A stretch of 64,000 nt of DNA. Source: Polaromonas sp. Its GTDB lineage: Bacteria; Pseudomonadota; Gammaproteobacteria; Burkholderiales; Burkholderiaceae_C. The DNA lies in contig NZ_JAQSDA010000025.1 of the NCBI RefSeq assembly GCF_029945685.1, positions 421,660 to 485,659 of the forward strand. Reading direction: 5' to 3'. This document shows positions 10,042 to 19,985 of the stretch, piece by piece. Each line of letters opens with the position of its first letter. Position 1 is the stretch's first letter. Under the pieces are notes generated by a model. It was not told where the DNA came from. It ran no database searches and saw only the letters and a program-made list of their open reading frames with translations. Both the position numbers and the translations under genes were made by a program.

Positions 10042-11523
10042 ATGCAACAAGACATCCTGATCAACTGGTCGCCCCAGGAAACCCGTGTGGCCGTGGTCGA
10101 ATATGGAGCCGTGCAGGAGCTGCATGTCGAGCGCACGCTGGAACGCGGCCTGGTCGGCAATGTCTACCTCGGCAAGGTCGTCCGGGTGCTGCCGGGCATG
10201 CAGTCGGCTTTCATCGACATCGGCCTGGAACGCGCCGCGTTTTTGCATGTGGCGGATCTGATGAGCAGCATCAACAGCCGGCACGCCGACGCCGACAACG
10301 CGGCGACCCCCGCGGCAGCACCGCAGCCGATTGAAAAGCAGCTGTTTGTCGGCCAGGCGCTGATGGTGCAGGTGCTGAAGGACCCGATTGGCACCAAGGG
10401 TGCGAGGCTGACCGCGCAGGTCAGCATTGCCGGCCGCCTGCTGGTGTTTCTGCCGCAGGACAACCACATTGGCGTGTCGCAGAAAATCCCCGCCGCACAA
10501 CGCGAGGAATTGCGCCAGCGGCTGCAGACCCTGACCGGTGACATGGGCGGCGGTTTCATCCTTCGCACCAATGGCGAGGACGCCACCGATGCGGAGCTCG
10601 GCGAGGACATCGCCTACCTGCGCAAGACCTGGGCCCGCATCAAGGACGCCGCGCTGCGCCTGCCACCGACCTCGGTGCTGCACCAGGACCTCAACCTGCT
10701 GCAGCGTGTGCTGCGCGACATGGTGCTGGAAAACACCCAGAGCATACGCATCGACTCGCGCGAGCAGTTCGACAAGCTCAGGCTGTTTGCCACGGAGTTC
10801 ATGCCGGCGACCCTGCAGCGGCTGCAACTGCACAGCGGCGAGCGCCCGATTTTTGACCTCTTCAACATCGACGAGGAAATTGCCAAGGCGCTGGGCCGTC
10901 GGGTGGACCTGAAATCGGGCGGCTACCTGATCATCGACCAGACCGAGGCGCTGACCACGGTGGACGTCAACACCGGCGGTTTTGTGGGTGCGCGCAATTT
11001 TGACGACACGATCTTCAAGACCAACCTGGAAGCTTCGCAGGCGATTGCGCGGCAACTGCGGCTGCGCAACCTCGGTGGCATTGTGATCGTCGATTTCATC
11101 GACATGTTGCGTGACAACCATCGCGACGCCGTGCTGGCGGAGTTCCTGAAGCAGCTCGCCCGCGACCGCATCAAAACCAGCGTGAACGGCTTTTCGGCGC
11201 TGGGCCTGCTCGAGATGACACGCAAGCGCACACGCGAGTCCCTGGCGCACCAGCTGTGCGAACCGTGCAGCGCCTGCCAGGGCAAGGGCGTGGTCAAGAC
11301 GGCGCGCAGCGTCGGCTACGACATCCTGCGGGAAATCCTGCGCGAGGCCCGCCAGTTCAATCCCCGGGAGTTCCGGGTGATTGCCTCGCCCAAGGTGATC
11401 GAGCTGTTTCTCGACGAGGAAAGCCAGCACCTGGCGGGCCTGAGCGACTTCATCGGCAAGCCGATCTCGCTGCAGTCCGAAGCCGCCATGGCGCAGGAAC
11501 AGTACGATATCGTCCTGCTCTGA
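10042..11523 (+). CDS. rng: Ribonuclease G
   Basis: RNase G is an endoribonuclease that matures the 5' end of 16S rRNA. The 493 residues cover an S1 RNA-binding domain (about 40-130), the metal-binding catalytic segments LTTVDVNTGGFVG and IVIVDFIDM, and the CEPC zinc-link motif near residue 410. There is no long C-terminal scaffold, which separates it from RNase E. It follows maf by 24 bases, a common pairing. Confidence 0.96.
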   Translation: MQQDILINWSPQETRVAVVEYGAVQELHVERTLERGLVGNVYLGKVVRVLPGMQSAFIDIGLERAAFLHVADLMSSINSRHADADNAATPAAAPQPIEKQLFVGQALMVQVLKDPIGTKGARLTAQVSIAGRLLVFLPQDNHIGVSQKIPAAQREELRQRLQTLTGDMGGGFILRTNGEDATDAELGEDIAYLRKTWARIKDAALRLPPTSVLHQDLNLLQRVLRDMVLENTQSIRIDSREQFDKLRLFATEFMPATLQRLQLHSGERPIFDLFNIDEEIAKALGRRVDLKSGGYLIIDQTEALTTVDVNTGGFVGARNFDDTIFKTNLEASQAIARQLRLRNLGGIVIVDFIDMLRDNHRDAVLAEFLKQLARDRIKTSVNGFSALGLLEMTRKRTRESLAHQLCEPCSACQGKGVVKTARSVGYDILREILREARQFNPREFRVIASPKVIELFLDEESQHLAGLSDFIGKPISLQSEAAMAQEQYDIVLL

Positions 11524-11542
11524 AGCATCGCCACCGTCCTGC

Positions 11543-12292
11543 ATGCCCGCCACGCCCGCCACCCCTCAGCGCCCGATACCGATCCTGGTCTACCACCAGA
11601 TCAGCGCGGCGCCGCCCAAGGGAGCGCCTTTCCGCAGTCTCTACGTCTCGCCTTCCTCCTTTTCGCGCCAGATGGCCATGCTGAAGCTGCTGGGCTACCA
11701 GGGCTTGTCGATGAGTGCGCTCCTGCCCTATCTGCGCGGTGAAAAAACCGGCAAGGTGGTGGGTATCACCTTTGACGATGGTTACCGCAACAACCTGACC
11801 CATGCGCTGCCGGTGCTGCAGCACCGGGGGTTTTCCTCGACCTGTTATGCCGTCAGCGGGTTGCTCGGCAAAACCAACGAATGGGACCGGGACATCGGCA
11901 TGGCACAGGTGCCCCTGATGACCGCAGACGAGTTGCGCCTGTGGGTGGCCGGTGGCCAGGAGGTCGGATCCCACACGGAAAACCACGCTCGCCTGCTTCA
12001 AAGCGACGAGACCACCGCACGCGCTGAAATGACAGGGGACAGGACGGCGCTCGAAGGGCTGCTGGGCACTCCCGTGCGGCATTTCTGCTACCCTTTTGGT
12101 GAATACGCGCCGCAGCATGTGGCCATGGCTCGCCAGGCCGGGTTCCAGACCGTCACCACGACGCGGCGCGGCCGCAGTTCCAGCGCGAACGACCTGATGG
12201 AATTGCCGCGGGTGCCGGTCGTGCGCTCCACCAGCCTGCCGGTGTTCTGGCTCAAGGTTGCGACGGCCTACGAAGACCGGGATCGCAAGTGA
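11543..12292 (+). CDS. Polysaccharide deacetylase (NodB homology domain)
   Basis: The 249-residue protein is a carbohydrate esterase family 4 deacetylase, removing N- or O-acetyl groups from a surface polysaccharide. The metal and catalytic motifs are visible: TFDDGY with D78/D79 and HTENH (H144, H148), followed by CYPFGEYAP. There is no obvious signal peptide, so it may act on cytoplasmic or membrane-linked precursors. Its stop overlaps the next glycosyltransferase, tying it to envelope-sugar assembly. Confidence 0.9.
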   Translation: MPATPATPQRPIPILVYHQISAAPPKGAPFRSLYVSPSSFSRQMAMLKLLGYQGLSMSALLPYLRGEKTGKVVGITFDDGYRNNLTHALPVLQHRGFSSTCYAVSGLLGKTNEWDRDIGMAQVPLMTADELRLWVAGGQEVGSHTENHARLLQSDETTARAEMTGDRTALEGLLGTPVRHFCYPFGEYAPQHVAMARQAGFQTVTTTRRGRSSSANDLMELPRVPVVRSTSLPVFWLKVATAYEDRDRK

Positions 12293-13470
12293 GCGACTCG
12301 CCCGTCCCGCCAGAGACCCCGCGCAGGCTGCGCATCGCGGTACTGAACCGTGTTTTTGACCCGGCCGGGGGCGGCGCCGAGCGGTATTCCATCGCGCTGG
12401 TGGAACAGCTCGCGCAGCGCCATGAAATCCATGTGTTTGCACAGCAAATCAGGCACCACGCACCGGGCGTGACTTACCACCCTGTTTCCATGCCGCTGCG
12501 CAAGCCGCGCTGGCTGAACCAGCTTTGGTACGCCAGCGCCACCTGGTGGGCCACGCGCCGGGGCTTTGACGTGGTTCATTCCCATGAAAACACCTGGCAG
12601 GGGCAGGTGCAGACCGTGCATGTGCTGCCGGTGAAATACAACCTGTTTCATGCCCGGACCGGCTGGCGGCGCCTGCTGGCCTGGACCAAGGTCTGGACCA
12701 GCCCGCGCCTGCTGACCTACCTGGGGTTGGAGCGCCTGCGTTTCGCGGCCCGGGACGGGCGCTGCGTGGTGGTGACGTCAGCCAGCCTCGGCGACACCCT
12801 GGCCGCGACCTATCCGGGCACGGCGGCCGCCACCACCGTGATCACGCCCGGGGTGGTGTTGCCCGTGGCGAGCACCAGTGCAGCGGAAAAATCCGCGGCC
12901 CGTTTGCAGCTGGGCCTGCCAGAGGGGCGCTGCCTGCTGCTGGTAGGAAATGATTACCGCAAGAAGGGCCTGGGGACGCTTCTGACGGTGCTGCGCGAGT
13001 TGCCGGCGGACGTGGTGCTGGCGGTGGTGGGCAACCCGGGGCAGATACCGGTCTTTGAACGACAGGCGCAAGCGGAAGGTGTGGCCGGACGTGTTTTTTT
13101 CCTCGGCTCACTGCAGGACGTGACGCCAGCGTACCGCGCAGCGGACTGCCTGGTGCACCCGACGCTGGAGGACACCTTTGCCATGGTGGTGCTGGAGGCC
13201 ATGGCGCACGGCCTGCCGGTGGTGGTCAGCAGCGCGGCGTATTGCGGCATCTCCAGTCTGCTCAGCCACGGCGCCGATGCGCTGCTGCTGGACAATCCGC
13301 AGGATGCCGCACACCTGGCAGCCACCCTTGAGCAGGTCCTCGGCGACGAGGCGCTTCGGCAGCAACTGGGTGCGCAGGCGAGGGCGTTTGCAAGTCGCTA
13401 CCAGTGGCCGGCCATTGCGCGCCAGCAGGAAGCGGTGTACCTCGCGACGCGGGCCTTGGCGCAGCGCTGA
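12289..13470 (+). CDS. Glycosyltransferase family 4 (WaaG-like)
   Basis: The 393 residues form a GT-B glycosyltransferase. The N-terminal domain starts RRLRIAVLNRVFDPAGGGAERY, with the Gly-rich loop typical of GT4, and the C-terminal donor-binding domain has LLLVGNDYRKKGLGTL and EDTFAMVVLEAMAHGLPVVV. The acidic-x7-E motif begins with Asp where many GT4 enzymes have Glu. It probably adds a sugar to the lipopolysaccharide core or a related polymer. It starts at GTG 12289, overlapping the deacetylase stop. Confidence 0.87.
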   Translation: MSDSPVPPETPRRLRIAVLNRVFDPAGGGAERYSIALVEQLAQRHEIHVFAQQIRHHAPGVTYHPVSMPLRKPRWLNQLWYASATWWATRRGFDVVHSHENTWQGQVQTVHVLPVKYNLFHARTGWRRLLAWTKVWTSPRLLTYLGLERLRFAARDGRCVVVTSASLGDTLAATYPGTAAATTVITPGVVLPVASTSAAEKSAARLQLGLPEGRCLLLVGNDYRKKGLGTLLTVLRELPADVVLAVVGNPGQIPVFERQAQAEGVAGRVFFLGSLQDVTPAYRAADCLVHPTLEDTFAMVVLEAMAHGLPVVVSSAAYCGISSLLSHGADALLLDNPQDAAHLAATLEQVLGDEALRQQLGAQARAFASRYQWPAIARQQEAVYLATRALAQR

Positions 13471-13512
13471 CCCGCTGCATTCGGGCGACCGGACCTTCTG
13501 GCCCTCTGGCCT

Positions 13513-14385
13513 TTACGCCACCAGCTTGAAGTGTTTGCGGCTGAAGTCCAGCCCGGTGAGCAGCTCGATTCTGCGCATCAGGTGGTATTTGTTTTCCTTG
13601 CGGGTGGGCTGGTAGGCCGGGTCGATTTTCAGGTCCTGCTCGGCGCCCGTGAGCAGCCATTCCTGCACGGCTTTCGGGTGGCTTCCCTTGAAGGCCTCCA
13701 GCGCGCGCGCATCGAACTGGCTGTACTTGATCTGCATGGTTGTTGAGTCGGCCCAGTACTTGCTGACCTGGTCCAGCTTTTTCTGCATGTCTTCGTTGCG
13801 GCGAATCCAGCCGTAGTGGTAGATGTGGGCATTGGCCAGCGCCGCCTGCGGATTGCGCGGTCGCTTGTGCTCGGTCGTCACCAGCCAGTACTGGCCGTCG
13901 GGCGCGTAGGAGCGGATGGTGTTCCTGATGAGCCGGCACTCGCGGCGGTACCAGCCGGGGCTGACCGAGACCCACTGCGCCGAGCCGTAAAAGTGGTGGT
14001 AGTCGAAGACCAGGGCTTCCACGGCCGGATTGTTGTGGTGCCGCTCAACACTGGCGCGGATGGCGGCCAGGTCCTCCTCGTGGACCACTTCGTCACCTTC
14101 GAGGTAGAAGGCCCAGTCGCCGGTGCAGGAGTACTGGGCAATCATCTTCTGCTGCGCGTAGACGAAGCCGCGGTCGGCCATGCGTTCGTTCCAGAGGGTT
14201 TCGATCACGCGGATTTTCGGGTCGCCAATGGCCAGTACGCGCGCCAGCGTGTCGTCGTTGCCCCGGCCCACCGCCACCACGAACTCGTCGACCAGCGGCA
14301 GCAGGGAGCGGATCGAGGCTTCAAACGGGAAGGCCAGCTCGACGCCGTTGCGGATGAAGGTGAAACCACTGATGGAAATTGTCAT
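13513..14385 (-). CDS. Glycosyltransferase family 2-like protein
   Basis: The 290-residue product starts MTISISGFTFIRNG and contains an acidic YLEGDEVV segment in the place of a DxD-type motif, as in family 2-like glycosyltransferases of LPS clusters. A long Trp/Tyr-rich C-terminal half follows (SPGWYRRECRLIRN, WADSTTMQIKYSQFD). The ATG at 14385 overlaps the msbA stop (ATGA), so it is probably translated from the msbA message. A longer in-frame extension to 14937 lies inside msbA and was discarded. Donor and acceptor are unknown. Confidence 0.82.
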   Translation of the reverse strand: MTISISGFTFIRNGVELAFPFEASIRSLLPLVDEFVVAVGRGNDDTLARVLAIGDPKIRVIETLWNERMADRGFVYAQQKMIAQYSCTGDWAFYLEGDEVVHEEDLAAIRASVERHHNNPAVEALVFDYHHFYGSAQWVSVSPGWYRRECRLIRNTIRSYAPDGQYWLVTTEHKRPRNPQAALANAHIYHYGWIRRNEDMQKKLDQVSKYWADSTTMQIKYSQFDARALEAFKGSHPKAVQEWLLTGAEQDLKIDPAYQPTRKENKYHLMRRIELLTGLDFSRKHFKLVA

Positions 14386-16190
14386 GAGAATTGAGGCACG
14401 GAAGGACTTTGCGATAGATCGGCGTCGTACAGCCCGAGCCTGTAGAGGCGGGAATAGGGGCCGTCGCGTTCGATGAGTTCGGCGTGCGAGCCGCTTTCGA
14501 TGATGCGGCCGGCATCCATCACGACGATGCGGCTGGCGTGCTGAACCGTGGAAAGGCGGTGCGCAATGACCAGCGTCGTGCGGTTGCGCATCAGCCGCTG
14601 CAGCGCTTCCTGCACCGCCCGTTCGGATTCCGTGTCCAGCGCCGAGGTGGCTTCGTCCAGAATGAGTACCGGCGCATCCTTGTACAGGGCGCGGGCAATC
14701 GCCAGGCGCTGACGCTGGCCGCCCGACAGCTGCGTGGCGTTGTGACCCACCAGCGTGTCCATGCCTCGTGGCAGCTCGTCGACAAAACGTTCCAGGTTGG
14801 CAGCCTTGAGGCAGGCCAGCACCTTGTCCTTGTCCACCGCCATGCCCAGTGCCACGTTGGCGGCCACGGTGTCGTTGAGCATCACCACGTGCTGGCTGAC
14901 CAGCGCGAACTGGCCACGAAGCGCGTCGATTTGCCATTCACGCAGTTCATGGCCGTCGAGCTCGATGCGTCCTGAAGTGGGCTCGACAAAACGCGGCAAC
15001 AAATTGACCAGCGTGGTTTTGCCAGCCCCTGAAGCACCGACCAGGGCCACGGTTTCCCCGGGGCTGATGGTCAGGTTCAGCGCGTCCACCGCGGGCGCGC
15101 CGTCATCGCTGTAGGCCACACGCGCATTGATGAAACTGATTTTGCCTTCCGCCCTTGGTTTCGAAAAATCGCCGCCTGGTTCGTCGGGCGTTTTTTCCAT
15201 CAGGTCCAGCCCGCGCTCCAGCGCCGCCAGGCCGCGTGTGATCGGGCTGGCGACTTCCGACAGGTGCTTGATCGGTGCCACCAGCATCAGCATGGCGGTC
15301 ACAAAAGCCACGAACGAGCCGACGGAGGTGGTGTCGGTGGAGCTTTGCAGCAGGGCGACTGAAATGACAGCCGACAGCGCGGCCGCCGCCAGCATCTGCG
15401 TGGCCGGGGTCATGGCCGCCGAAGCCACCACGGATTTCATGGACAGGCGCCGCAAGGCCTCGCTGAGCTGCGCAAAACGCGTAGCCTGGCTCTCCTGCGC
15501 CGCATGCAGCCGGACATCGCGGTGGGCCAGCACGTTTTCCTCGACCACATAGGCCAGTGAGTCGGTGGCCGCCTGGCTCGCCTTGGTGAGCCGGTACAGG
15601 CGGCCGGAAAGCACGCGCATGACCCAGGCAATGGCGGGGATCAGCAGCGTGACAATCAGGGTCAGCCGCCAGTTCAGGTAAAGCAGGTAACTCGACAGCG
15701 CCAGCAGGGTCAGGGTGTCCCGGGTCAGGCCCATCACCGAGTTGACCAGCATGGATGAGCCGTTTTGCACCTCGTAAACCACAGTGTTGGCCAGGGTGCT
15801 GGCGGACTGGTTCGAAAAAAGGTCCAGGCGGGCGGTCATCAGCTTGCCGAACATGGCCTTGCGCAATTCCAGCAAGCCGATGTTGGTGACCTTGGCCAGC
15901 GCAATCTGCGCGAGAAAACCCGCGAAGCCGCGCACGCCGAACAGCAGCAGCAGCGACACGGGCACCATCCAGATATCGATACCTCCCTTGCGAAACCCCT
16001 TGTCGAGCAGGGGCTGCAACAGGGCGGGCACCAGCGGCTCGGTGGCGGAAGCCACCACCGTGGCACCCACCGCGACGGCCCATGCACTCGGAGACTGGCT
16101 GAAGTAAGGCCAGATGCGGCGCAGGCGCTGGCCGATGGGCGCCGGTGTCACCGCGCCCGTGGCGGCGGTTTGCCCGGGTCCGCTTGTCAA
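14382..16190 (-). CDS. msbA: Lipid A/ABC transporter MsbA-type, fused permease-ATPase
   Basis: The 602 residues are an ABC exporter half-transporter: about six hydrophobic helices in the first 320 residues, then an ATPase with Walker A GASGAGKTT, signature LSGGQRQRLAIARALYKDAPVLILDEAT and the H-loop LVIAHRLSTV. MsbA flips lipid A-core across the inner membrane. The neighbouring glycosyltransferases support an LPS role, although export of another lipid-linked product cannot be excluded. Confidence 0.88.
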   Translation of the reverse strand: MTSGPGQTAATGAVTPAPIGQRLRRIWPYFSQSPSAWAVAVGATVVASATEPLVPALLQPLLDKGFRKGGIDIWMVPVSLLLLFGVRGFAGFLAQIALAKVTNIGLLELRKAMFGKLMTARLDLFSNQSASTLANTVVYEVQNGSSMLVNSVMGLTRDTLTLLALSSYLLYLNWRLTLIVTLLIPAIAWVMRVLSGRLYRLTKASQAATDSLAYVVEENVLAHRDVRLHAAQESQATRFAQLSEALRRLSMKSVVASAAMTPATQMLAAAALSAVISVALLQSSTDTTSVGSFVAFVTAMLMLVAPIKHLSEVASPITRGLAALERGLDLMEKTPDEPGGDFSKPRAEGKISFINARVAYSDDGAPAVDALNLTISPGETVALVGASGAGKTTLVNLLPRFVEPTSGRIELDGHELREWQIDALRGQFALVSQHVVMLNDTVAANVALGMAVDKDKVLACLKAANLERFVDELPRGMDTLVGHNATQLSGGQRQRLAIARALYKDAPVLILDEATSALDTESERAVQEALQRLMRNRTTLVIAHRLSTVQHASRIVVMDAGRIIESGSHAELIERDGPYSRLYRLGLYDADLSQSPSVPQFS

Positions 16191-16492
16191 ACCGGAACCT
16201 CACCGCCGGCCGTGGCCGGGGCAACCGCGGCCTGTCGCAAGCGACAACCAGTCACAGACACCCCGCCCGAAGCAGGAGACAGGTCAGCAGTGACCGCGCG
16301 GGAAAGGACTGCAATTTTTGGCATGGGCGCCGCATCAGGACCGTGAAGTGAGCAAGCCAGCATTATCGTGGAACAATTGGCGACCATTTCCTACAGACAC
16401 CTCCGCTGGCAGCGCCCACAATCAACCCCTTGTTTGCGGAGCGTTAAAAGAGGGCGGCTGGCTTGCGAAATTCAACCAACACCCGAGCGCCC

Positions 16493-17257
16493 ATGACCCT
16501 GTCCGTCATCATCATCACGAAAAACGAAGAGGCCAATTTGCAGGCATGTCTGGATTCCGTGCAGTTCGCCGACCAATGGGTCGTGGTTGACAGCGCCAGT
16601 ACCGACAACACGCGCGCCATCGCCAAGGCCTTCGGGGCCGAAGTGACCGAAACCGCGACCTGGCCTGGCTTTGGCCCGCAAAAAAACCTTGCCCTGCGCC
16701 TGGCCAACCGGGATTGGGTGCTGTCCATCGACGCGGATGAACGTGTGACGCCCGAGCTGGCCGCCGAGATCCAGCAGGCGATCCTCCATCGCGGCGCTGA
16801 CGCCTTTGAAATCCCGCGCCTCACCCAGTTTTGCGGCCAGTGGATTCATCACTGCGGATGGACGCCGGACCCGGTGCTGCGTCTTTTCCGGCGCGGACAG
16901 GGCCGCTTCAGCGACGATCTGGTGCATGAACGCGTGATCCTGAACTCCGGCGCTGTCTCACGGCTGAACAGCAAGCTGCTGCACTACAGTTACCCGACAC
17001 CTGCGCATTACTGGCGCAAGCTGGAGCAATACAGCCTGGCCTGGGCCACACAGGCGCATGCGCGCGGGCGGTCCAGCTCCATGCCGAGGGCGGTAATATC
17101 GGGCGTGGCCGCTTTTGTCAAAAGCTATTTTTTTCGCCTCGGCATTCTCGACGGCAGCATGGGTTTCGCCGTGTGTGCCATGCAGGCTCAAGCCGCATTC
17201 GGCAAGTACTTCACCCTGTATTGTTTGAACCAGAAAAATGCAACCCCAAAAAACTGA
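16493..17257 (+). CDS. Family 2 glycosyltransferase, WaaE/KdtX-like
   Basis: The 254-residue protein opens [16 protein letters not shown], has a DxD-type [12 protein letters not shown] motif and the late [20 protein letters not shown] core (here [17 protein letters not shown]), matching beta-1,4-glucosyltransferases of the WaaE kind that modify LPS inner core. The ATG at 16493 is preferred to a TTG at 16463 because it places the family's first strand at the N-terminus. Its last 20 bases overlap tolB. It is divergent from msbA. Confidence 0.86.
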   Translation: MTLSVIIITKNEEANLQACLDSVQFADQWVVVDSASTDNTRAIAKAFGAEVTETATWPGFGPQKNLALRLANRDWVLSIDADERVTPELAAEIQQAILHRGADAFEIPRLTQFCGQWIHHCGWTPDPVLRLFRRGQGRFSDDLVHERVILNSGAVSRLNSKLLHYSYPTPAHYWRKLEQYSLAWATQAHARGRSSSMPRAVISGVAAFVKSYFFRLGILDGSMGFAVCAMQAQAAFGKYFTLYCLNQKNATPKN

Positions 17258-18560
17258 CCCTTCCCCAGTTCGAGGCCTGTCTGCAGGCCGTCGCAGCTTC
17301 ATCGCCGGTCTCACCGGCAGCCTCGGCGTTCTGGCCATGCATCCGGCCTGGGCCCAGTTCCGGGTCGAGGTGTCCGGCGTTGGCCTGACCCAGTTGCCGA
17401 TCGCCATTGCCAGCTTTCGCGGCGATGCGCAGTCACCGCAGAAAATCGCAGCCATCGTGCAGGCCGACCTGGAGCGAAGCGGCCAGTTTCGCGCGGTCGA
17501 CACCGCCGGCCAGAACCTCGACGAAAGCTCCCGGCCCGACCTGTCCGTGTGGCGCCAGCGCGCCGCCGATTCCCTGCTGACCGGCAGCGTGACACGTCTG
17601 GCGGATGGCCGCTTCGACGTCCGCTGCCGCCTTTGGGACGTCGTTCGCGGGCAGGACCTCGGTGGGCAAAGCTACGTGATACCGCCGGGCGACCTGCGCC
17701 TGTCGGCCCACCGTATCGCCGATTTTGTCTATGAAAAACTGACCGGCGAGAAAGGTGTTTTCTCCACCCGCATCGCCTATGTGACCAAGGTCGGCCCGCG
17801 CTACAACCTGTGGGTGGCCGACTCCGACGGCGAAGGCGCACAGTCGGCGCTGACCAGCCCCGAGCCGATCATTTCCCCGGCATGGTCGCCCAATGGCGCA
17901 CAGCTGGCTTATGTGTCGTTTGAATCGCGAAAACCGGTGATCTATGCCCACGATGTCGCTTCGGGCAAACGCCGCCTGCTGGCGAACTTCCGCGGCTCCA
18001 ACAGCGCGCCGGCATGGGCTCCGGACGGCAACCAACTGGTCGCGACGCTGAGCCGCGATGGCGGCTCGCAGCTGTATGCCATTGCGGCAACAGGCGGCGA
18101 GGCACGCCGGCTCACGCAATCAGCCAGCATCGACACCGAGCCGGCGTTTTCGCCAGACGGAAAATACGTCTATTTCGTCAGCGACCGCGGCGGTTCGCCG
18201 CAGATCTATCGCATGGGCGCCAGCGGCGGCAATGTCGAACGTGTCACCTTTACCGGGAGTTACAACATATCGCCGGCCTTGAGCCCGGATGGCCGCTGGT
18301 TGGCCTATATTTCACGCATAGGTGGCGCCTTCAAGCTGCACCTGATGGACCTTGGCAAGGGAACCGCCATCTCGATCACCGACACCAGCGCCGACGAAAG
18401 CCCGAGTTTTGCGCCCAACAGCCGGCTGATCGTCTATGCCACCCAGCAACAGGGCAGGGAAGCCCTGTTGACCACCACCCTGGACGGCAAGATCAAAGCC
18501 CGCCTGACCGGCGCCGCCGGAGACATCCGTGAGCCGGACTGGGGTCCTTTCCAGAGGTAA
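17238..18560 (+). CDS. tolB: Tol-Pal system beta-propeller protein TolB
   Basis: TolB is the periplasmic beta-propeller that links TolA and Pal during outer-membrane constriction. The 440 residues contain the N-terminal alpha/beta domain and repeated propeller motifs ([50 protein letters not shown]). The signal region, [24 protein letters not shown] broken after AQ, has a twin-arginine followed by x-F, which looks like a Tat signal. It leads tolB-pal-cpoB; tolQRA are not nearby. Confidence 0.96.
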   Translation: MQPQKTDPSPVRGLSAGRRSFIAGLTGSLGVLAMHPAWAQFRVEVSGVGLTQLPIAIASFRGDAQSPQKIAAIVQADLERSGQFRAVDTAGQNLDESSRPDLSVWRQRAADSLLTGSVTRLADGRFDVRCRLWDVVRGQDLGGQSYVIPPGDLRLSAHRIADFVYEKLTGEKGVFSTRIAYVTKVGPRYNLWVADSDGEGAQSALTSPEPIISPAWSPNGAQLAYVSFESRKPVIYAHDVASGKRRLLANFRGSNSAPAWAPDGNQLVATLSRDGGSQLYAIAATGGEARRLTQSASIDTEPAFSPDGKYVYFVSDRGGSPQIYRMGASGGNVERVTFTGSYNISPALSPDGRWLAYISRIGGAFKLHLMDLGKGTAISITDTSADESPSFAPNSRLIVYATQQQGREALLTTTLDGKIKARLTGAAGDIREPDWGPFQR

Positions 18561-18610
18561 CCCGCCCGCCTTCTACCACTCCCTTTGTTTTTTACGGAAA
18601 GTACACACTC

Positions 18611-19153
18611 ATGAAGCGCATCCTGATCTCACTGGCCTCCCTCATCACCCTGACCGCCGCACTGGTCGGCTGCAGCTCGGGCGTCAAACTCAATGAAGTG
18701 CCTGTCGAAAACCGGACCCCGGTCAGCACCGCACCGGCAACCGGCGACGCCGCCGGCGTGAGTGGCCGCGATGTGGCGCCTGTCCTGATCGGCGCCACCG
18801 ACCCTTCGCTCGCGGGCCCGCCCGGCGCAGCGCGCGTGATCTATTTCGACTACGACAGCTTTGTCGTCAAGCCGGAATTTCAGGCGACGGTGGAAGCCCA
18901 TGCGCGTTTCCTCAGCGCCAACAAGGCACGCAAGCTCGTGATTGAAGGCAGCACCGATGAACGCGGCGGCCGCGAGTACAACCTGGCCCTCGGCCAGAAG
19001 CGCGCCGAGGCCGTGCGCCGCGCGCTGGGCCTGCTGGGCGCCAGCGATGCGCAGATTGAAGCCGTGAGTTTCGGTGAGGAAAAACCTGCCGCGACAGGCT
19101 CGGACGAAGAGTCGTACGCCAAAAATCGCCGCGCTGAATTCAACTACCGTTAA
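18611..19153 (+). CDS. pal: Peptidoglycan-associated lipoprotein
   Basis: Pal anchors the outer membrane to peptidoglycan and binds TolB. The 180 residues begin with a lipoprotein signal ending LVGC, so Cys21 is the probable lipidated residue. The C-terminal OmpA-like domain (YFDYDSFVVKPEF, IEGSTDERGGREYNLALGQKRA) binds diaminopimelate. It sits 50 bases after tolB. Confidence 0.97.
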   Translation: MKRILISLASLITLTAALVGCSSGVKLNEVPVENRTPVSTAPATGDAAGVSGRDVAPVLIGATDPSLAGPPGAARVIYFDYDSFVVKPEFQATVEAHARFLSANKARKLVIEGSTDERGGREYNLALGQKRAEAVRRALGLLGASDAQIEAVSFGEEKPAATGSDEESYAKNRRAEFNYR

Positions 19154-19162
19154 GCGGGAGCC

Positions 19163-19930
19163 ATGACCTTGAAGAACCTCCGGACGTCGCTGGGAGCCGT
19201 GGCTTGCGCACTGGCCTGTGTCATGACGTTCAGCGCCCACGCGGCGCTGTTCGAAGATGATGAAGCCCGCAAGGCGATTCTTGAATTGCGTCAGCGGCTC
19301 GATACAACAACGAGCGAGCTGCGCAAGTCTGGTGATGAAACCGCGCAGCTGCGTCGCAGCCTGCTCGAGTTGTCCACCCAGATCGACCAGTTGCGCAGCG
19401 AGCTGGCCCGCATGCGCGGGCAGGACGAACAGTTCACCCGCGAGCTTGCCGAGGTCCAGCGCATGCAAAAGGATTTGTCCCAGGGCGTGAATGACCGGCT
19501 CAGCCGGTTCGAACCGTCCAAGGTCAGCGTTGACGGCCGGGAGTTCGTGGCCGACCCTGCAGAAAAGCAGGAGTTCGATGCTGCGCTGGCGGTCCTGCGC
19601 AAGGGCGAGTTCGCACCGGCCCAGGCCGCCTTCACGAACTTCCTCAAGCGTTATCCCCAAAGCGGCTACAAGGCGCCAGCGCTGTTCTGGCTCGGCAACG
19701 CCCAGTACGCGCTGCGCAACTACCGCGATGCCCTGGTCAATTTCCGCGCCCTGGTTGCCGCCGACCCCGAGCATATGCGCGCGCCCGAAGCTGTGCTGGC
19801 CGTGGCCAACTGCCAGGTCGAGCTCAAGGACGTCAAGGCGGCGCGCAAGACGCTGGAAGACCTGCTCAAGGCCTACCCGCAGTCGGAAGCTGCTTCGGTC
19901 GCCAAGGAGCGCCTGGCCAGGCTCAAGTAG
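19163..19930 (+). CDS. cpoB: Cell division coordinator CpoB (YbgF)
   Basis: CpoB is the periplasmic protein that links the Tol machine to septal peptidoglycan synthesis. The 255 residues begin with a signal peptide cleaved near AHA, followed by a coiled coil at about 30-110 and three TPR-like units (FAPAQAAFTNFLKRYPQSGY and following). It is ten bases after pal, the standard third gene of the operon. Confidence 0.95.
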   Translation: MTLKNLRTSLGAVACALACVMTFSAHAALFEDDEARKAILELRQRLDTTTSELRKSGDETAQLRRSLLELSTQIDQLRSELARMRGQDEQFTRELAEVQRMQKDLSQGVNDRLSRFEPSKVSVDGREFVADPAEKQEFDAALAVLRKGEFAPAQAAFTNFLKRYPQSGYKAPALFWLGNAQYALRNYRDALVNFRALVAADPEHMRAPEAVLAVANCQVELKDVKAARKTLEDLLKAYPQSEAASVAKERLARLK

Positions 19931-19985
19931 ACCCCGCGCAGACGTCCAGTCAGCGCATTTCGTGACCAGCCCCTAAAATCAGGGG

